Source: Progne subis subis (Eukaryota > Chordata > Aves > Passeriformes > Hirundinidae). From it: DNA of 64,000 nt. Both the position numbers and the translations under genes were made by a program. The stretch's first letter is position 1; every line of letters starts with the position of its first letter. The notes under the pieces are model-generated. The model searched no databases and was not told where the DNA came from. It saw only the letters and a list, made by a program, of their open reading frames with translations. The stretch spans positions 1,178,001 to 1,242,000 of the forward strand of contig JAKJHU010000068.1 in assembly GCA_022316685.1 (NCBI GenBank), read 5' to 3'. This document shows, one piece after another, positions 36,701 through 64,000 of this stretch.

Positions 36701-38312
36701 CTACAGTGCGTAGGCAAGGGAAAGGTCTTTCCTCCCCAAACACCAGCTAATTCTGAAAGTTAAATGTAACTTATTAGCTTAACATGATGCCTTGGGAAGG
36801 CTGACCTGAAACAGACTGGGCAGAGCTAGAGAATAAAGCAGGCATTCATGAAAAGGCCTCCAGGATCCACCTTGGGCAGGGCAGGGCCTGACCAGGGCTA
36901 CACCCAGGGTGGACTAAGAACGGTCACGGAATGGCTGACCGGTCACGAGGTCTTACATTTTTATGAGTTTTGGTCCATTTGCATACTGGGGTTTAATTGT
37001 CCAATTACAGCTCCAGGTTGTGAGGTCCCATCCTTCTTGCTCCTCCCTCCAGCCCACCCTTGTTTGTGCTTTTGGGCCTGAAATTCATCCTTGGTCTTCA
37101 GCAGGAAAAGGATTTGTTTTGTCCACCTACTCTGGGGAAAGAGCTGAGTGACACCTCATACCAGGCTCAGAACTGCACCCCTAGGCAGCACAGAATCCAA
37201 AAAACTTGAAAACTAAAGACTTAAGGCATCAAACAAAATATCAGAGATGTCTTCATCATTTAAAAGGAGGTTTTAATCCTTGTTACTTATCCTTAAATGC
37301 AGCAATGCTGACTGTGGAGATCATTGTCTTAATTATTCCTTAGTCATATAAATAAAAATATCAATTGAATGTTTAATCACTTTTTTTAAATTTTTTTCCC
37401 TAATGGAGATTTACAAATAAATCTTTCAGAATGAAGAAAGAAAAAGGTAACAAACCCCAGTAAATAACATTGTTTTCAGATGAGGAATGCATTGTAGGGT
37501 CCCTCTCCACAACTCGGAAACAGTAGCCAGAAAGGGATAGGGAAAACTCTGGAAATCACAAGTATAGGATGGCTTCTCTAAAGAATTAGAACAGGTCAGG
37601 ACTTACGGCTAAGGAAACTGAGTGGTAAGTTGAGAAAGGACTGATGCTCTTGGCTTGGTGCTCTGTGCCTCCCAAGGATTGCAATTTTTACATTTACATT
37701 TACAATTCTGTTTTGGTTTCTGAGTTTGAAGAAAGATGGATGGATGAAATTATACATTTGTGAGTAGTGCTTTTGGCCACAGATCAATGTGATAACCAGG
37801 CACTGCCAGGCTAAGAGACAGAAAAACCTCCATCCCAGTGAATTTCTTACAGAAAGCTACTTGCAACAATGTTTGTACATTTACTATAGACAGATTTTGG
37901 TGCAGAAAGTGACACATTCTTTGTCTGGGGACTCCTGATGCAATGATTTGGGTTTGGCATTTGCAGAACTGTATTTGTCAGAGGAGCAAAGATACAGCAA
38001 TATGTCATTGGGCTGTTTCATCACCGAGTCACTGAACTCCAGACTCCTCCAGATCTGTACTGAGTAGATCACGCTTCCCACCGCGTTGCAAAGGGATCTT
38101 AGATCTGATTGATTATTCCTGTGCTAAAAAGGATGTCTGTCTCTTTGCTGTTACACCCTCTGGTGTAGTTTGGAGCAGTGACACACATTTCCTTTTTCCT
38201 CTGATGGTGACACAGACAAGCACATTGTCTCCCTGGCTGGGACCATTAAGCTCCAAGTTCTTTTCAGAGCAGCTTCACAGGTAAGGACAGCACAGCACTG
38301 CTTGTTTGTCTG
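33791..38312. other. Intergenic between MACROH2A2 promoter and COL13A1
   Basis: No coding exon is recognised. The sequence is AT-rich with scattered short open frames on both strands. The 70-residue frame at 35,879-36,091 starts with an ATG but matches nothing known. A possible LTR lies inside at about 36,840-37,190. Confidence 0.45.
36840..37190. mobile_element. Possible endogenous retrovirus LTR fragment
   Basis: A GC-richer island in AT-rich DNA with LTR-like layout: repeated CGGTCACG/CCGGTCACG, a TTGTCCAATTACAG stretch and pyrimidine-rich C/T blocks. Clear TG...CA ends and a target duplication are not found, and no internal viral gene is present. The call rests on general resemblance to bird LTRs. 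Confidence 0.25.
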
Positions 38313-38458
38313 CTTTCATAATTATTCCTAAGTTTGATTTAAAAGAAGACAATTTACCTCATTAGCTATTTTTTTCCCCTGCTAGCTTTCATAATTGTTC
38401 CTGAGTTTGATTTAAAACAAGACAATTTACCTCATTAGCTATTTTTTTCCCCTGCTAG
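38313..38458. repeat. 73-bp tandem duplication
   Basis: Two head-to-tail copies (38,313-38,385 and 38,386-38,458) each run from CTTTCATAATT to CCCCTGCTAG. They differ at about three positions (ATTATTCCTAAG versus ATTGTTCCTGAG, AAAAGAAG versus AAAACAAG), so the duplication is fairly recent. Confidence 0.9.
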
Positions 38459-38486
38459 CTGCAGAGTCCTAAAAGAAAAGAAAAAG

Positions 38487-38508
38487 GAAAAAAAAAAAAA
38501 AAAAAAAG
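38487..38508. repeat. Poly(A) run
   Basis: An A run of about 20 follows an AAAAGAAAAGAAAAAGG stretch shortly after the tandem duplication. It is simple sequence. Confidence 0.7.
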
Positions 38509-39909
38509 GAATCTCAACTGTGTCCTATAAATAAATGAAAAGGCTTTGAAACAAGCCAACCTTTAGGCCTCACATTTGAGGCAGGACAGAGCGAGCCTCC
38601 AGAACAAGTGCAAGATTTCACTATTCTCCCAGGACAGAGCAATACATATCCAGGAGCCATGACTTTATAAAGCAAGAGTGACCTTGAAGCCTTAAGGAAT
38701 GATAAAAGCCAAAGTTTCAAACACATACTCCATTCCAAGTTGGATCATCAAAACATGCTTGTTTACCTATATAACTTTATGCATCTGTCGCTGTTAAACA
38801 TCCAGATCCTTGAGGATTTTGCCTCACACTCCAAGCTCACCATCTGTACCCAGAAGAGGTCAGGAGTGAAGCCCACTTTTGCTCTCTGGCCACTCAGAGC
38901 TAATGGGTTTTCATCACATCACTTTCATTCCAAGGAACCTCCACTGCACCGGTGATTGGGCTCACACAGAGGGGAGGGGAGGGAAAGGGCTGTACCCCTA
39001 AGCTGCGAGAAGGGAGAGATGGATGGACACCTTCCCATTGTCTCTCTTAGTTTCAAGGAAAGACAACACACTAAGCTGATAATTACTATAATTTTAGCAT
39101 GGGCATAACTAGAGAGAGTCTGTCTCACCCCTCTTTGCCCTTGCTCTCTCAGTTCCACAATTAGTGCGTGTTTGTGACTTACGGTTGATTAATTCCTGTT
39201 TTAAGAGCAAGCTGCTGTTCATGCCATGGGAGGTTTCAGGCTGTCTTTTCCTGTGCAGATTCTGCAGTGTCCAGTGCTAGGGACTCAGTGGATGTTGCTG
39301 CCTTTCCCTTAACACAGGCACTAGGACTCTGACGTCTCTCCAGCCGCCTAATTTTTTAGTGATAACAGTCTTTCTGAAGTTTCTGTCCTTCTAAATCCAT
39401 TGTGGTTTCTCTCCTAAATCCATTGACGTTTCCCACCAGTCCCACAGTTGCCGGGCCTGACTGGCAAACAGCAGATGGCGTGGTTGCCTCAGCACAGGAA
39501 CCTAAAACCCACCCCCCAGAGAGGAAGTGCATTCACCTAAAAGCGCATTTATGGGCTATGATTTGCATGTGTCTGTCATTTACAAAAGACATAAACTATG
39601 TGTAGGTAAACAGGCATTTTTATAAAAGGAGAAGAAAGTATGTACATCACAGGGAACAAATGCAGACTGTACTGGAATAGGTATCAATGTATGTATTTAA
39701 TTTATAAATTAAAATAGAAACCTCACTAAAACATTGACACAAAGGAGTAAAGCTTCAACACAAGGCACAGGGAATTCGTCAGACTCCTGTTGGAAAACAA
39801 TGGGCTGACACTTCAAATATGATGTCATGTTAACCCTTACAACCACCCCCCAGCCAGCGATACTTTTCCATAACCTCCTGCCTGGTTTTTTAGCCCACTT
39901 TTAGTTATC
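38509..39909. other. Intergenic, nothing recognised
   Basis: No exon, RNA gene or repeat family is recognised in this stretch between the tandem duplication and the pentanucleotide microsatellite. Confidence 0.4.
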
Positions 39910-40002
39910 AAAAACAAAACAAAACAAAACAAAACAAAACAAAACAAAACAAAACAAAAAAAAAAAAGCCACAAAAAAAAAAAAAAAGCCACAAAAAAAA
40001 AA
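39910..40002. repeat. (AAAAC)n microsatellite with A-rich GCCAC repeats
   Basis: About ten AAAAC units are followed by A runs broken by two copies of AGCCACAAAAAAAA. This is a compound simple repeat, likely length-variable. Confidence 0.9.
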
Positions 40003-43000
40003 CATTCCCCAAACAGACTTCCTCCTAAAATCTCACATATTTGTTCTCCTAATGTGGATAATTAATGTAAATACCTTACTAAGGTAAGGTATTTAAAATT
40101 GTAATACACAGCTCTGCATAGCAGTTTTTTATCACAATATAAACCAGCACCTCTGATAGTATCAGCACTGGCTTCTTTATCTGATAAATGAGTACTTGGT
40201 GATTAAACATAGATTTCCCACCTTTTACAAGAAGACAGAAATGCTGTGAAGGTGCTATATTTAAGCAACACTTGACTTGTACAAAACTCTTTGTACAAAA
40301 AGCTTTATTTACTGAGGGATTGAGGGGTTCATTACGTGTATCTCTGGTTTCCAGGACAGGGATGGTTTCATTGAAATCACTGGATTAATTAATGGACTCA
40401 GGAAATGTGTAACTGAAACTCAGCTTTTGTTCTGACATAAAAATTCCTAAGCTATTTTTCACTTATACAGATGGAAATCATTTACCTAAATCCCTTTCCT
40501 TTTACGTGTTGAGTGTTTAGTCCTTTAGTGTCTTTTTAATCTTATATCACACTGAGGAAAGATTTGCTTAAAAACTTAATAGTGGAAAAATATTTATAAA
40601 GAAACACATTTATAATTACAATATTTCAATTCTGTTATGATCAGTATAACTCCTTATGGCACAGCTGTTTCTGCTTTTGTAAAATTTTGCTAGGAATGGT
40701 CAACATGGAATTCAGAATTCCCAGGATTAAAAACCAAACAAATCAGCACTATTGTATTAACAAGAAAAAAGTGAAAAACAAAACTCTAATGCTCATTTTG
40801 GCTGAAGAAGCTCCTACTGAGGTTGAAAAGCTTGCGGGAAAGAACAGCCCTTTGTTCTCTTCATTCTAGCAATTATTTAGTGTGGAATTTTGTAGAAGTC
40901 CAAAAATTCCTAGTATCTAAACTATGTCAAAAGGAGTTGAAATAATATCTTAGAAACAGCACAATGACAGTTAAAATTACTGGTAACACAAAGTATACAC
41001 AGCACATACATGAATCAATGCCAAATAACCATAATAAATAATAATATTGGATATTCAGTATACAGGCTGAAAAGCTCAATGTGAAAAAAGTATACAAAAT
41101 GTATTCCAATTTAAACATCTCAATCAATCAGTGTCTGCAAGAAAAACATAGAAACAATGCCCTGTCAAGGTCTACTCACAATTCTTCACTTTACTACAGC
41201 TACAATAAATATTCTACATCCTATGCCATCAAAGGGGAAAAATCCCTCTTGTAAAATACAGAGGAAACCAGATATGTAAGGACAGAGTTGCTTCAGAAAT
41301 CACTCTCCTGCAGGTCATTACTGTTTGTCTGGTGTTGGCTGATGAGCCGATCTTGGACAGAAAGTGTCCCAGTACCAAAGAATTTGGTGTCCAAGTGACA
41401 GAAATATGAGGAACGGGAGCAGTACCAATGACACAAGCATTCCAGGTGTGAGGCAGGCCATCAGGGATGTGTTTCCTGTTGTTCTGAGAACTCTGCCAAG
41501 GGGGGGATCAAAGTGACTTTTTGGAGGAACTAAGCCACCTGAATGGAAGATGGCCCACCCACCTCCAAGCCAGAGCATGGAAAGAAACCCCTCCCCTCCG
41601 CGACTCACTGCGCCCACTGGTGATGGAAGCATGGAGATCCCATGACGCTCGCAGGCTGTCCCCATAAATCAGGAACTCCCTCCCATTGCTGCCCTGCCCA
41701 ACATCTGCATCACCTAAAGCCATGTGTGGTGTGTGGGCTCAGGCCGTTCCTCCCTGCATCGGGGGAGGGATAATCTCAGCCCTTTCGTGGTGGGGTGAAC
41801 TCAACAATGAATGCTCTGCCTCAGTTTGCCCATCTTTAAATGTAATGGTGAGTGAGAACAAGGAATAGCAGAGCCAAGGGAGTGGGAATGGGACAGGCCA
41901 TGAATGAATGTTGAGGGACCAGTCTCTGAGAAGGAGTCTGTTTATGGTGGCCTGCACAGTCTTGCTGCCAAGTGTTTCCCTCTCCTTTTCACTGACATCA
42001 CCCAGAAAATACTGTGGAATTTAAGGAGCTAACAGTCTTCCTTTGGAAGGCTCAAAAAAAGGGGGAAACTGCTCAGGTCTGTAGCACTGCTGGTAGGGTG
42101 CAGCATCAGGGTAAAAGCAAATCTCTGCAGGAGAGCAAAAGGGACGATTTACTGAAGCAACATTTTGAAACATGGCTGTGAAAAAACAATGGAATTATCA
42201 CAAAATGGAATTTCACACTCCCAGAAGACTCCCACCGGAGACAAGAGACTGACAAACAGCATACCATGGAAAGCAAGTGTAAGTTGCGCTCCACAAGCTC
42301 CACAATCAGTTCTCTCGTACCTGCCATTAGGATCTAACATACTAAGCTTTGAAATAGCAGTTCAACAAACTCGGGTATTGCAGGAAAAACAAAAGTTTAG
42401 CAGGTTTTTCTGGGAAAAAATCTGCAATATTCTAACTCAGTTTAAAAGAACAACAACAACAAAAAATTTAAGAGAGCTACAAAACTACACTGCCCTTACT
42501 GCCTTTCAAACAGTAAAAGCTTTACAGTCAACTCTAAAATAAATCACAAGCGTCTACAATCTTAATTCACGTTTTGTCACAATGTGCTCATCAGACCAAA
42601 ATGTTTACCAAAGCAGGCCTACAAGGAGGGAGGAAGGATAGCAGGAAGGGTAGATAATAACAGTGAGTAGAAAATGATCAAAACGTGACCAACAGAGTTT
42701 TTCTGAAAACAGAAAAGAACAGAAAAGAAAGCAGTTGTTTTGTCTTGATCAAAGACATTTGGACAAAAAGAGGGAAAAGGAAGAAAAAACCCCAAGTGTC
42801 AAAGAAAGGGCGACCTTCATCCAGCAAAGCATTTGCCCATAGGCTCAGACTGAAGCACAGCCTAAAGCTAAGCTTGAACCTGTGCGTGCTGCTGGATTCA
42901 GAGGAGGGGAAAAAATAGCAACCAATAATAATACTTGAGCAGATACCCTCCCAGACCTTCTCAACTTCAAATAAACGTCCTAATTTAATTTTTCAGCTCT

Positions 43001-46000
43001 TTCTAGCCAAGCTTGTGATTTCAGGCTGTAGAACTGTGCTGAAGAGGACACAGCGACTCTTGCCAGACTTCACTGCTTTCAGACAGACCACCTAAGGTGG
43101 GAAGAGACCATTTCCAATCGGCTGGTCCCTGATGTAGCCCTTTTGATCTTTGAAAATGTAAATGAAGAGTTGTGGAGGGAGCGTTTTGTCTGGGAGAGGT
43201 CACTGGCACCTGGTCCCTAGATGTGGCTTTGGGGATGTGTTTATCCCCACTAAAAATGGGTTTGCCAATAGAAAGCACCTTTTCACTACTGAATTTAGGG
43301 AGAAAGAAACACAACAGGAATGTCCTTAGGACATTTTGGGTGAGGAACTTTTACGCACTTATTCCAAAAGCCCATTAAAACTATATCTAAAAGAAAACAC
43401 AGGAAAACAGAATAGAGCAAACAAATTGCCCCCAAAAATCATTAACAAAAAGTAAAAGTAGCATTATCAAACTATATATATAATGGTTTTAATTAAAAAA
43501 GAAGGAAAAATGCACACCTACCGCCTGCAGTTCTGGTCAGGTTCTCCCTCTGCCCACCCCCAAAAGTAAAAATTTACAAAACAAAACAAAACACAAACAA
43601 ACAAAAAAAACCCCAAAACCAAAAAGCTAGTATTTCCACCAGCCTGGTTCCCAAATGAAACAATTTCTTCCCCTGCTACTCTTATTTCCTGAACACATCT
43701 GTTAGAAACCTTAAGAAAAAAAAAAATCTGCAATTCTTCAGATGAACCTGAAAGTAGGACTTTTCCTCCAATCTTTGCAAACCTGGACTTATTTTAACAT
43801 TAGATCCTCTGTGCGTTAGAGAGAGGATCTGAGTGTCAGGTACAGGTGTCCTTCTCAGATCACAATGATTCCACCTGTGCTGACAAAGAGTGAATCTGGG
43901 ATTGCTCTGGGTTAATGGCATCCCTTGGAGCTTGAAATCAGCACTTTCTCCCCAACTGTAATGCGAATTGCTTAGCACTTGGATTGTCTAATGATTGAGA
44001 TAATATCATTCATTAGCTTTAACAACAATGGCCCTGGCTCAAAGTATTTCAATATGCAAATGAATCACTTAGGCCAGCGGGAATCACTCCCTCAAAGTAA
44101 ATATGTGGTTTAGTACTTGGGCAAACTGGATTCCCAATGCACTCAGGGAAGTAGAGATGTTTTGTCATGTTCAAAAGACATATACTTATTTTAAATTTGG
44201 GGGTTTTTTTAAATAAATTGCAAGAGCTGTGGTGGAAAGACACTTGAGTTTACACGTTAACCTTCATCAGTGGGGGCTGAGTAAAGGATGCCAGGTTTGC
44301 ATGGCAGCTGGTAGGAAGTATCCAGGCTTGTATATTCTGCCCTTCAAACAGCTAGGAAACGTCCTCTGAACCCCTCACCACTTTGCCAAATCTTTATTTC
44401 CTTTTAGGGAACATATTAAAACATACAGCAGTGGAATTGAACCTTTGTGATCCTTCTTTTCCATCAGGATGTACATCTGTGGATCTGTTCCCACAGAAAG
44501 GCCTTAATTGGCCAGCAGAAAACATTTCTGGAGGCTCCAGACAAAGTACATCCAGAGGGTGCAGTGGAGACCAAAGCACAAGTACAGGAAGCAAAGGAAT
44601 TCATCAGTGAAACCAGATTTTTTCCACATTCCACATTTTTCTCTTCTGACAACACTTCATGCCTTCAGAATCCACTATGCTTTAAAAAACCCCAAACAAA
44701 GCAATGTAATTTCCTTATAATTAAATGGGAGAAGAAAGTTTGTGATGAAAAGGTTAAAAATGGAATCATCAATGATACAGGTGGAAGTTTGTCACCTGGT
44801 AACCAGAAATGGTAGCAAAAAGTGTTATCACAGCCTCTCTGAGCAGCCCTCTGAACTGAACACGGGGGTTTCTCTGCTTTTCTGAAGAGAATTGTTCAAG
44901 AAGGGTTTCTTTCTTGGATCAAAGGATCCCCTCCCAGAAATACTGTCTAAGTCTTGCACTCATTTATGTAGCTGCTGCTGAAAAATGAGCCTAATTCTTC
45001 ATCTGAAGAGTCTGACCACAATAGTAGAATGAAGTGAAAATGACCAAAGAAAAAGAATAAAAATGGTGCCATTCTCAACCCTTGCCACTGGCCTCTGGGA
45101 GAAAACAGAAAGCAAAGCAGAAAGCGCTGGCACGCTGAGCACTCACAGCCCCAGCATCTGGGCACACATTCCTGGTGCACTGCTGAGGAACTCTTCCCAA
45201 GCTCCAGGGAAGGAACTTGCAAAACATCTCCAGCAAATCTTCAGGAAGGTCTTCTCCTTTCACTCTGCTGCTATTTCCCAGGCTTCTCCACCCTCAGACT
45301 CATTTTCTGGCTATCAGCCAAGGAGTTTGACCCTTGAAGTAGCAGACAAAAGGTTTCACGTGAAAACAGAGAGGCAGAAATGACGGGAAACCACAGCAAC
45401 AGCAGCCTAGCTACCGGTTTTAGTAGGGACAGAGCCTGAAACTAAATTGCCAGACTTGGGGTGGTACAAACCCGGCTACCCTGCTTGGGTTTCTTTTGAC
45501 ATGCAAGCAGCTTAAGTTTGGGAAGTGGAGCAGGGCAGTGTGGTATCACTGACTTGAACCCTCTTGTCTACCCCCAGCAGCTGATGAGATTGTATCAGTA
45601 TTGGGGCTATAGAACAACAATCCAAAATTATTATCTGGTACTTCAATTAAAATCCCAGGCTATAATCTGCCACAGCCACAGGGAACATTTATCACCATTT
45701 TTCCAACCTTTAAATGAGTGGGTACCCTACACATTTTCCCAGTAGTAGATAAGTCTTTATTGACCCAAGTCAAGTACTTTCAAGAGTTCTGGCAATTTCA
45801 CTTCAAGGTCCCGTACACCTCAGGCAAAAACTTTCTCACAAATATAGCCAAAATACACCCTCACAAATATAGTCAAAAAACAGCCCAAGAAATAAAACAG
45901 GTACAGCATCACCTCGGAAGTCCTTAAACTTTCAGGAGCTGTGTCAGGACAAGGTAACAGATGTGCACTTGCTTTGCTCTTGGATCAGATTAAAAAAAAC

Positions 46001-47264
46001 CAAACAGCAGTCCCATACAGTGCAATCACAAAAACCAGCTACACAAAAACCACACTACACAGACCAAAGGGAACAGGAAGCATTGGCAGGTTCTCTTAGG
46101 GGTCTCTATGTTTTTAAGGATTAAGAATAGCCAGGGCTTTTAGAAGGGATGGAAGCATTCAGACATCCTACCTTGCAGCTGAATGCCTCAAGATCAGAGC
46201 ATGAACTCACTGCTACTACTACAACCTTCCAAACCCAATGCAGGAGGAGTACACCTGGCTGGGTCTTTAGTAACTGTTTTAACAGGTGTACAATTAAAAC
46301 ACAATTGAACATTATCTGTTCCAATTAGCTCAGCTTCACAGCTGCAGCGCCTTTTAACAGGGAGCTGGGGTTTATATTGACATCTATTACTGAGAGAACC
46401 AGCAAGAGTTCCTCAGTGCTCTGTGGTTCATTCTCTTTCTGTGCCATTTCAGCTCCAGTACACCAAGCATCTCATGAAAACATCATGCATGGAAATGTTT
46501 CATCCCAAGGACAATGATGGCATGAGAACAAATGGTTGTAAATACTATGAATTAGTTTAGGTTGAAAGTTGCAAGGAGTTTCCTAACTGCAAGATCACTG
46601 GAGACGGAACAGCCTGCAGGGCGGGGAGGGAAAGGACACAGGGCAGTGGAAACTTCACTGGTTTTTAGATGAAATTCAATAAATTTGTTAAAGGGCGAGG
46701 TTACAGATGGACTGCAGCAGTCAGAGGCTGTGCTGGGCTCCTTGAGCAGTCCCCAGCAGCCCTTTCCCTGTGTACAAGGGAACTACGTCCCTTACTCTGT
46801 CACTTTGTTTTGATGGTGCTAAAAGGCTGCATGCAATCCTCTGGAAAAATAACTGATTAATAGTTTGTGAACAGATGAATAGTTGAGTATAGGGGGGATC
46901 ATGGTGGTGACTCCTTCCAATGGCACTATAGCCAGGAGGAACCGAATTCCTGTTGTAGTGGCAGCATCATGCAAAGCAGGGCTTGAGTGGATCAGTCTCA
47001 CTAATAAATGCCACTCGTGTTTCTCTTTTGGGATCATTAAGTACTGGTAGCTTCCCCCTGATACTCCTGCACTGCCTTTGCCCCCTATGTGAAGGACCAA
47101 GGCAAGTGGGTGGGTTTTAGGGAATTGATTTAGGCTTCCACTTTCCCCCTCATTTTCTAAGGAAAGCACACTGTTGTGTTCACTTTAGTCTGGTAGTGTT
47201 TCCCTCTCTAAGTAGTTTAGACTTGAGACATCAACAAAGGTAGGTCAGGAAGGATAATTAAGAT
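40003..47264. other. Intergenic, AT-rich, nothing recognised
   Basis: There is no recognisable exon on either strand, only short frames typical of AT-rich DNA. The hydrophobic frame at 41,127-40,927 follows from T-rich composition. Simple sequence occurs near 43,575-43,620 (AAAAC-like) and 44,200 (T-rich). A single octamer ATGCAAAT is at 44,054-44,061. Confidence 0.4.
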
Positions 47265-47580
47265 GTGCATATGCAAATGATAATTACACACTGCAAATTT
47301 GCATGCGACCTCTGGTAAACATTTTAAAAAGCCACATGGATTGATTTCACAAACACACATTTGTTAGGATATCAAGGTATGCTGCATTATGCTTAATTTT
47401 AAATAAGGCTTTAATTAAGCTGCTTGAAGGCCTACAATTTAGAAAGGGATTAGATTTTCTTGCCAACCAGGGCTCATTTTCATGAGGGTTATTCCAGCTC
47501 TTGGGAGGGTAATTATAAATCATGGTGTCTGTACATTCCCAGTGCACAAGGACTACTATGAGGTTTTTCAGCAACACTTT
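47265..47580. promoter_or_regulatory. Candidate POU/homeodomain-rich element near the COL13A1 3' end
   Basis: An ATGCAAAT octamer at 47,271-47,278 and its inverse ATTTGCAT at 47,297-47,304 lie 18 bp apart, among TAATTA and TTAATTAA homeodomain-type cores at 47,257-47,285 and 47,409-47,418. The cluster lies just past the poly(A) signal of COL13A1. An enhancer is one reading; chance in AT-rich DNA is another. Confidence 0.3.
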
Positions 47581-47716
47581 AATTCATCACAACAGAAGTG
47601 TTAATATTTCACTTTAATACAAAATACATAATATTTTGAAATACTCTTGAATGAAAAATGAAAATGACCTTTAAATCTATACAGGGCAGTTCCTTTGGGC
47701 ACTTTTAATGCAATAA

Positions 47717-47722
47717 TTTATT
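47717..47722 (-). terminator. COL13A1: COL13A1 poly(A) signal
   Basis: The + strand TTTATT is AATAAA on the - strand, about 270 bases after the stop codon. A second, variant signal (ATTAAA) follows at 47,709-47,704. Confidence 0.55.
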
Positions 47723-47950
47723 AAGTTCCTATATTCATCATGTGTACACCAATACCATGTAAATATTACAGCTGTACTCCATGACAAAACAAGTGTAATG
47801 CAGACATAGAATCATACAGAGAACTGACAATTGGGAGAAAAGGGAGATTTAGTAATTTCTGTACAAAAAAATATGCCACTTTTTGATAATTTGTAAAAAT
47901 GCATAACTTTCGGCATTTCAGAGAAGAACACCATATAAAAATAAATATTC

Positions 47951-47958
47951 TATGTACA
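47951..47958 (-). promoter_or_regulatory. COL13A1: Pumilio-type element in COL13A1 3'UTR
   Basis: The - strand reads TGTACATA, an exact match to the TGTANATA Pumilio recognition motif, 35 bases after the stop and next to an AU-rich element. Both would favour controlled mRNA stability; binding is inferred. Confidence 0.35.
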
Positions 47959-47992
47959 GTAACACACACAGGTCAGTCCAGGGTTAGAATCA

Positions 47993-63368
<15,376 letters not shown>

Positions 63369-64000
63369 CTGGAAAGCAAAGCAAGAGAAGTCACCATCAA
63401 TGTGCTGCCCTCAGGGACAAAGTGGGGCTGCTCAGAGGGCAGACAGGACACGGGGAGCAGCAGAGCTCCTCTACCAGGCTGGGAAACGCAGACACCCCCT
63501 AAGGACTGCGTTAGGAAGCAGCAGCAATCCACGACTGAGTGGCTGGGAAGCAGCAGCAGGACTCAGGGGAGGGTCATGCAAAAGTTGCCAATATTTAAGA
63601 GGAGGGAAAGCAGTGAGGATTTTTCCAAAGAAAGGTCCACTTCCACTACTCTACCACCATTCCTACAAGGAGGCAGAGGGTCAAAGAATAAAAGACAGGA
63701 AAGGTGGTGGCTGGCTCCACATGTGTCAATAGCCTGCGGCACTCTGCTGCAGGGTACTCCAAAGCTACCGGTGAGCTTTGAGGAGAGAACAGGCAAATTC
63801 AAGAACATCAAAATCTTTTGAAAAAAAAAAAAAAAAGAAAAAGAAAAAGAAAAAGAAAATAATTGCCAGGAAATCCATTTACTGCAAATACCAAGGAAAG
63901 TATTTGTTATGCTCTCCAAGATCTGTTCTTCCCCAGGCACTCCTTATTGATTGGTGAGATAGATTGTTCATGTGTCAGGGAAAGGAGGGCATCAGGAGCC
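63369..64000 (-). other. COL13A1: COL13A1 intron, truncated by the window edge
   Basis: No exon is seen to the right edge. An A16 run followed by several A5G units lies at 63,821-63,859. Confidence 0.5.
63821..63859. repeat. A-rich (AAAAAG)n simple repeat
   Basis: Sixteen A residues are followed by four AAAAAG-like units. The Ser-Phe-rich frame on the other strand (63,940-63,563) is produced by this repeat. Confidence 0.8.

Larger units (their letters stand above)
47690..47992 (-). other. COL13A1: COL13A1 3'UTR
   Basis: On the - strand the terminal exon continues about 300 bases past the TGA. It is AT-rich, with a TATTTATTTTTAT AU-rich element soon after the stop and a Pumilio-type TGTACATA. 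The 3' end is placed after the AATAAA at 47,722-47,717; more distal sites are possible. Confidence 0.6.

Noticed and set aside
39910..40002. Regular repeats that might suggest a CRISPR-like array
   Set aside because: It is an AAAAC microsatellite with no spacers, in a vertebrate genome.
40927..41127. 66-residue hydrophobic frame on the - strand
   Set aside because: T-rich DNA on that strand gives Phe, Leu, Ile and Tyr by chance. No neighbour or motif supports a membrane peptide gene.
63563..63940. 125-residue frame with a Ser-Phe repeat
   Set aside because: Produced by the A-rich hexamer repeat read on the - strand.

Overview
This window looks like bird genomic DNA. It has short GC-rich introns in one gene, AT-rich introns and intergenic DNA elsewhere, CR1 LINE 3' ends of avian type, CpG-island promoters, and exon-by-exon matches to vertebrate proteins. 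The gene order AIFM2 - MACROH2A2 - COL13A1 is the same as on human chromosome 10q22, read in the opposite direction. The species cannot be named from sequence alone.

Layout. Positions 1-8,100 hold no gene I can recognise. They contain a CpG-rich island (about 1.04-2.33 kb), a second GC-rich block with paired A/T boxes (about 7.0-7.4 kb) and two CR1 tails (7.56-7.91 kb). A GC-rich 33-bp minisatellite (8,113-8,622) ends about 100 bp before the start codon of AIFM2 (FSP1). AIFM2 is complete on the + strand, with eight coding exons from 8,724 to 12,979 that join into a 373-residue protein. Tail to tail with it is MACROH2A2 (macroH2A2) on the - strand, with eight coding exons from 29,103 down to 14,210 that join into 372 residues. 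Its CpG-island promoter lies at about 32.6-33.8 kb. From 33.8 to 47.6 kb is intergenic DNA with simple repeats, a 73-bp tandem duplication, one possible LTR and a pair of POU octamers. From 63,368 down to 47,993 is the 3' part of COL13A1 (type XIII collagen, - strand); its 5' end lies beyond the right edge.

Function. The three genes are neighbours by conserved synteny, not members of one pathway. AIFM2 is an NAD(P)H-quinone reductase that suppresses ferroptosis. MACROH2A2 is a histone variant of repressive chromatin. COL13A1 is a transmembrane collagen of cell adhesions and the neuromuscular junction.

The points most worth checking are: a pair of alternative COL13A1 exons (52,662-52,748 and 51,634-51,711) that both end in the same LDAPCPL peptide and look mutually exclusive; a COL13A1 stop codon that is the first three bases of the terminal exon; the minisatellite next to the AIFM2 start; and the two-CCAAT/NRF1 promoter of MACROH2A2 with a possible divergent start. 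I found no new enzyme or defence system, and the long open frames in GC-rich DNA are repeat or composition artefacts.
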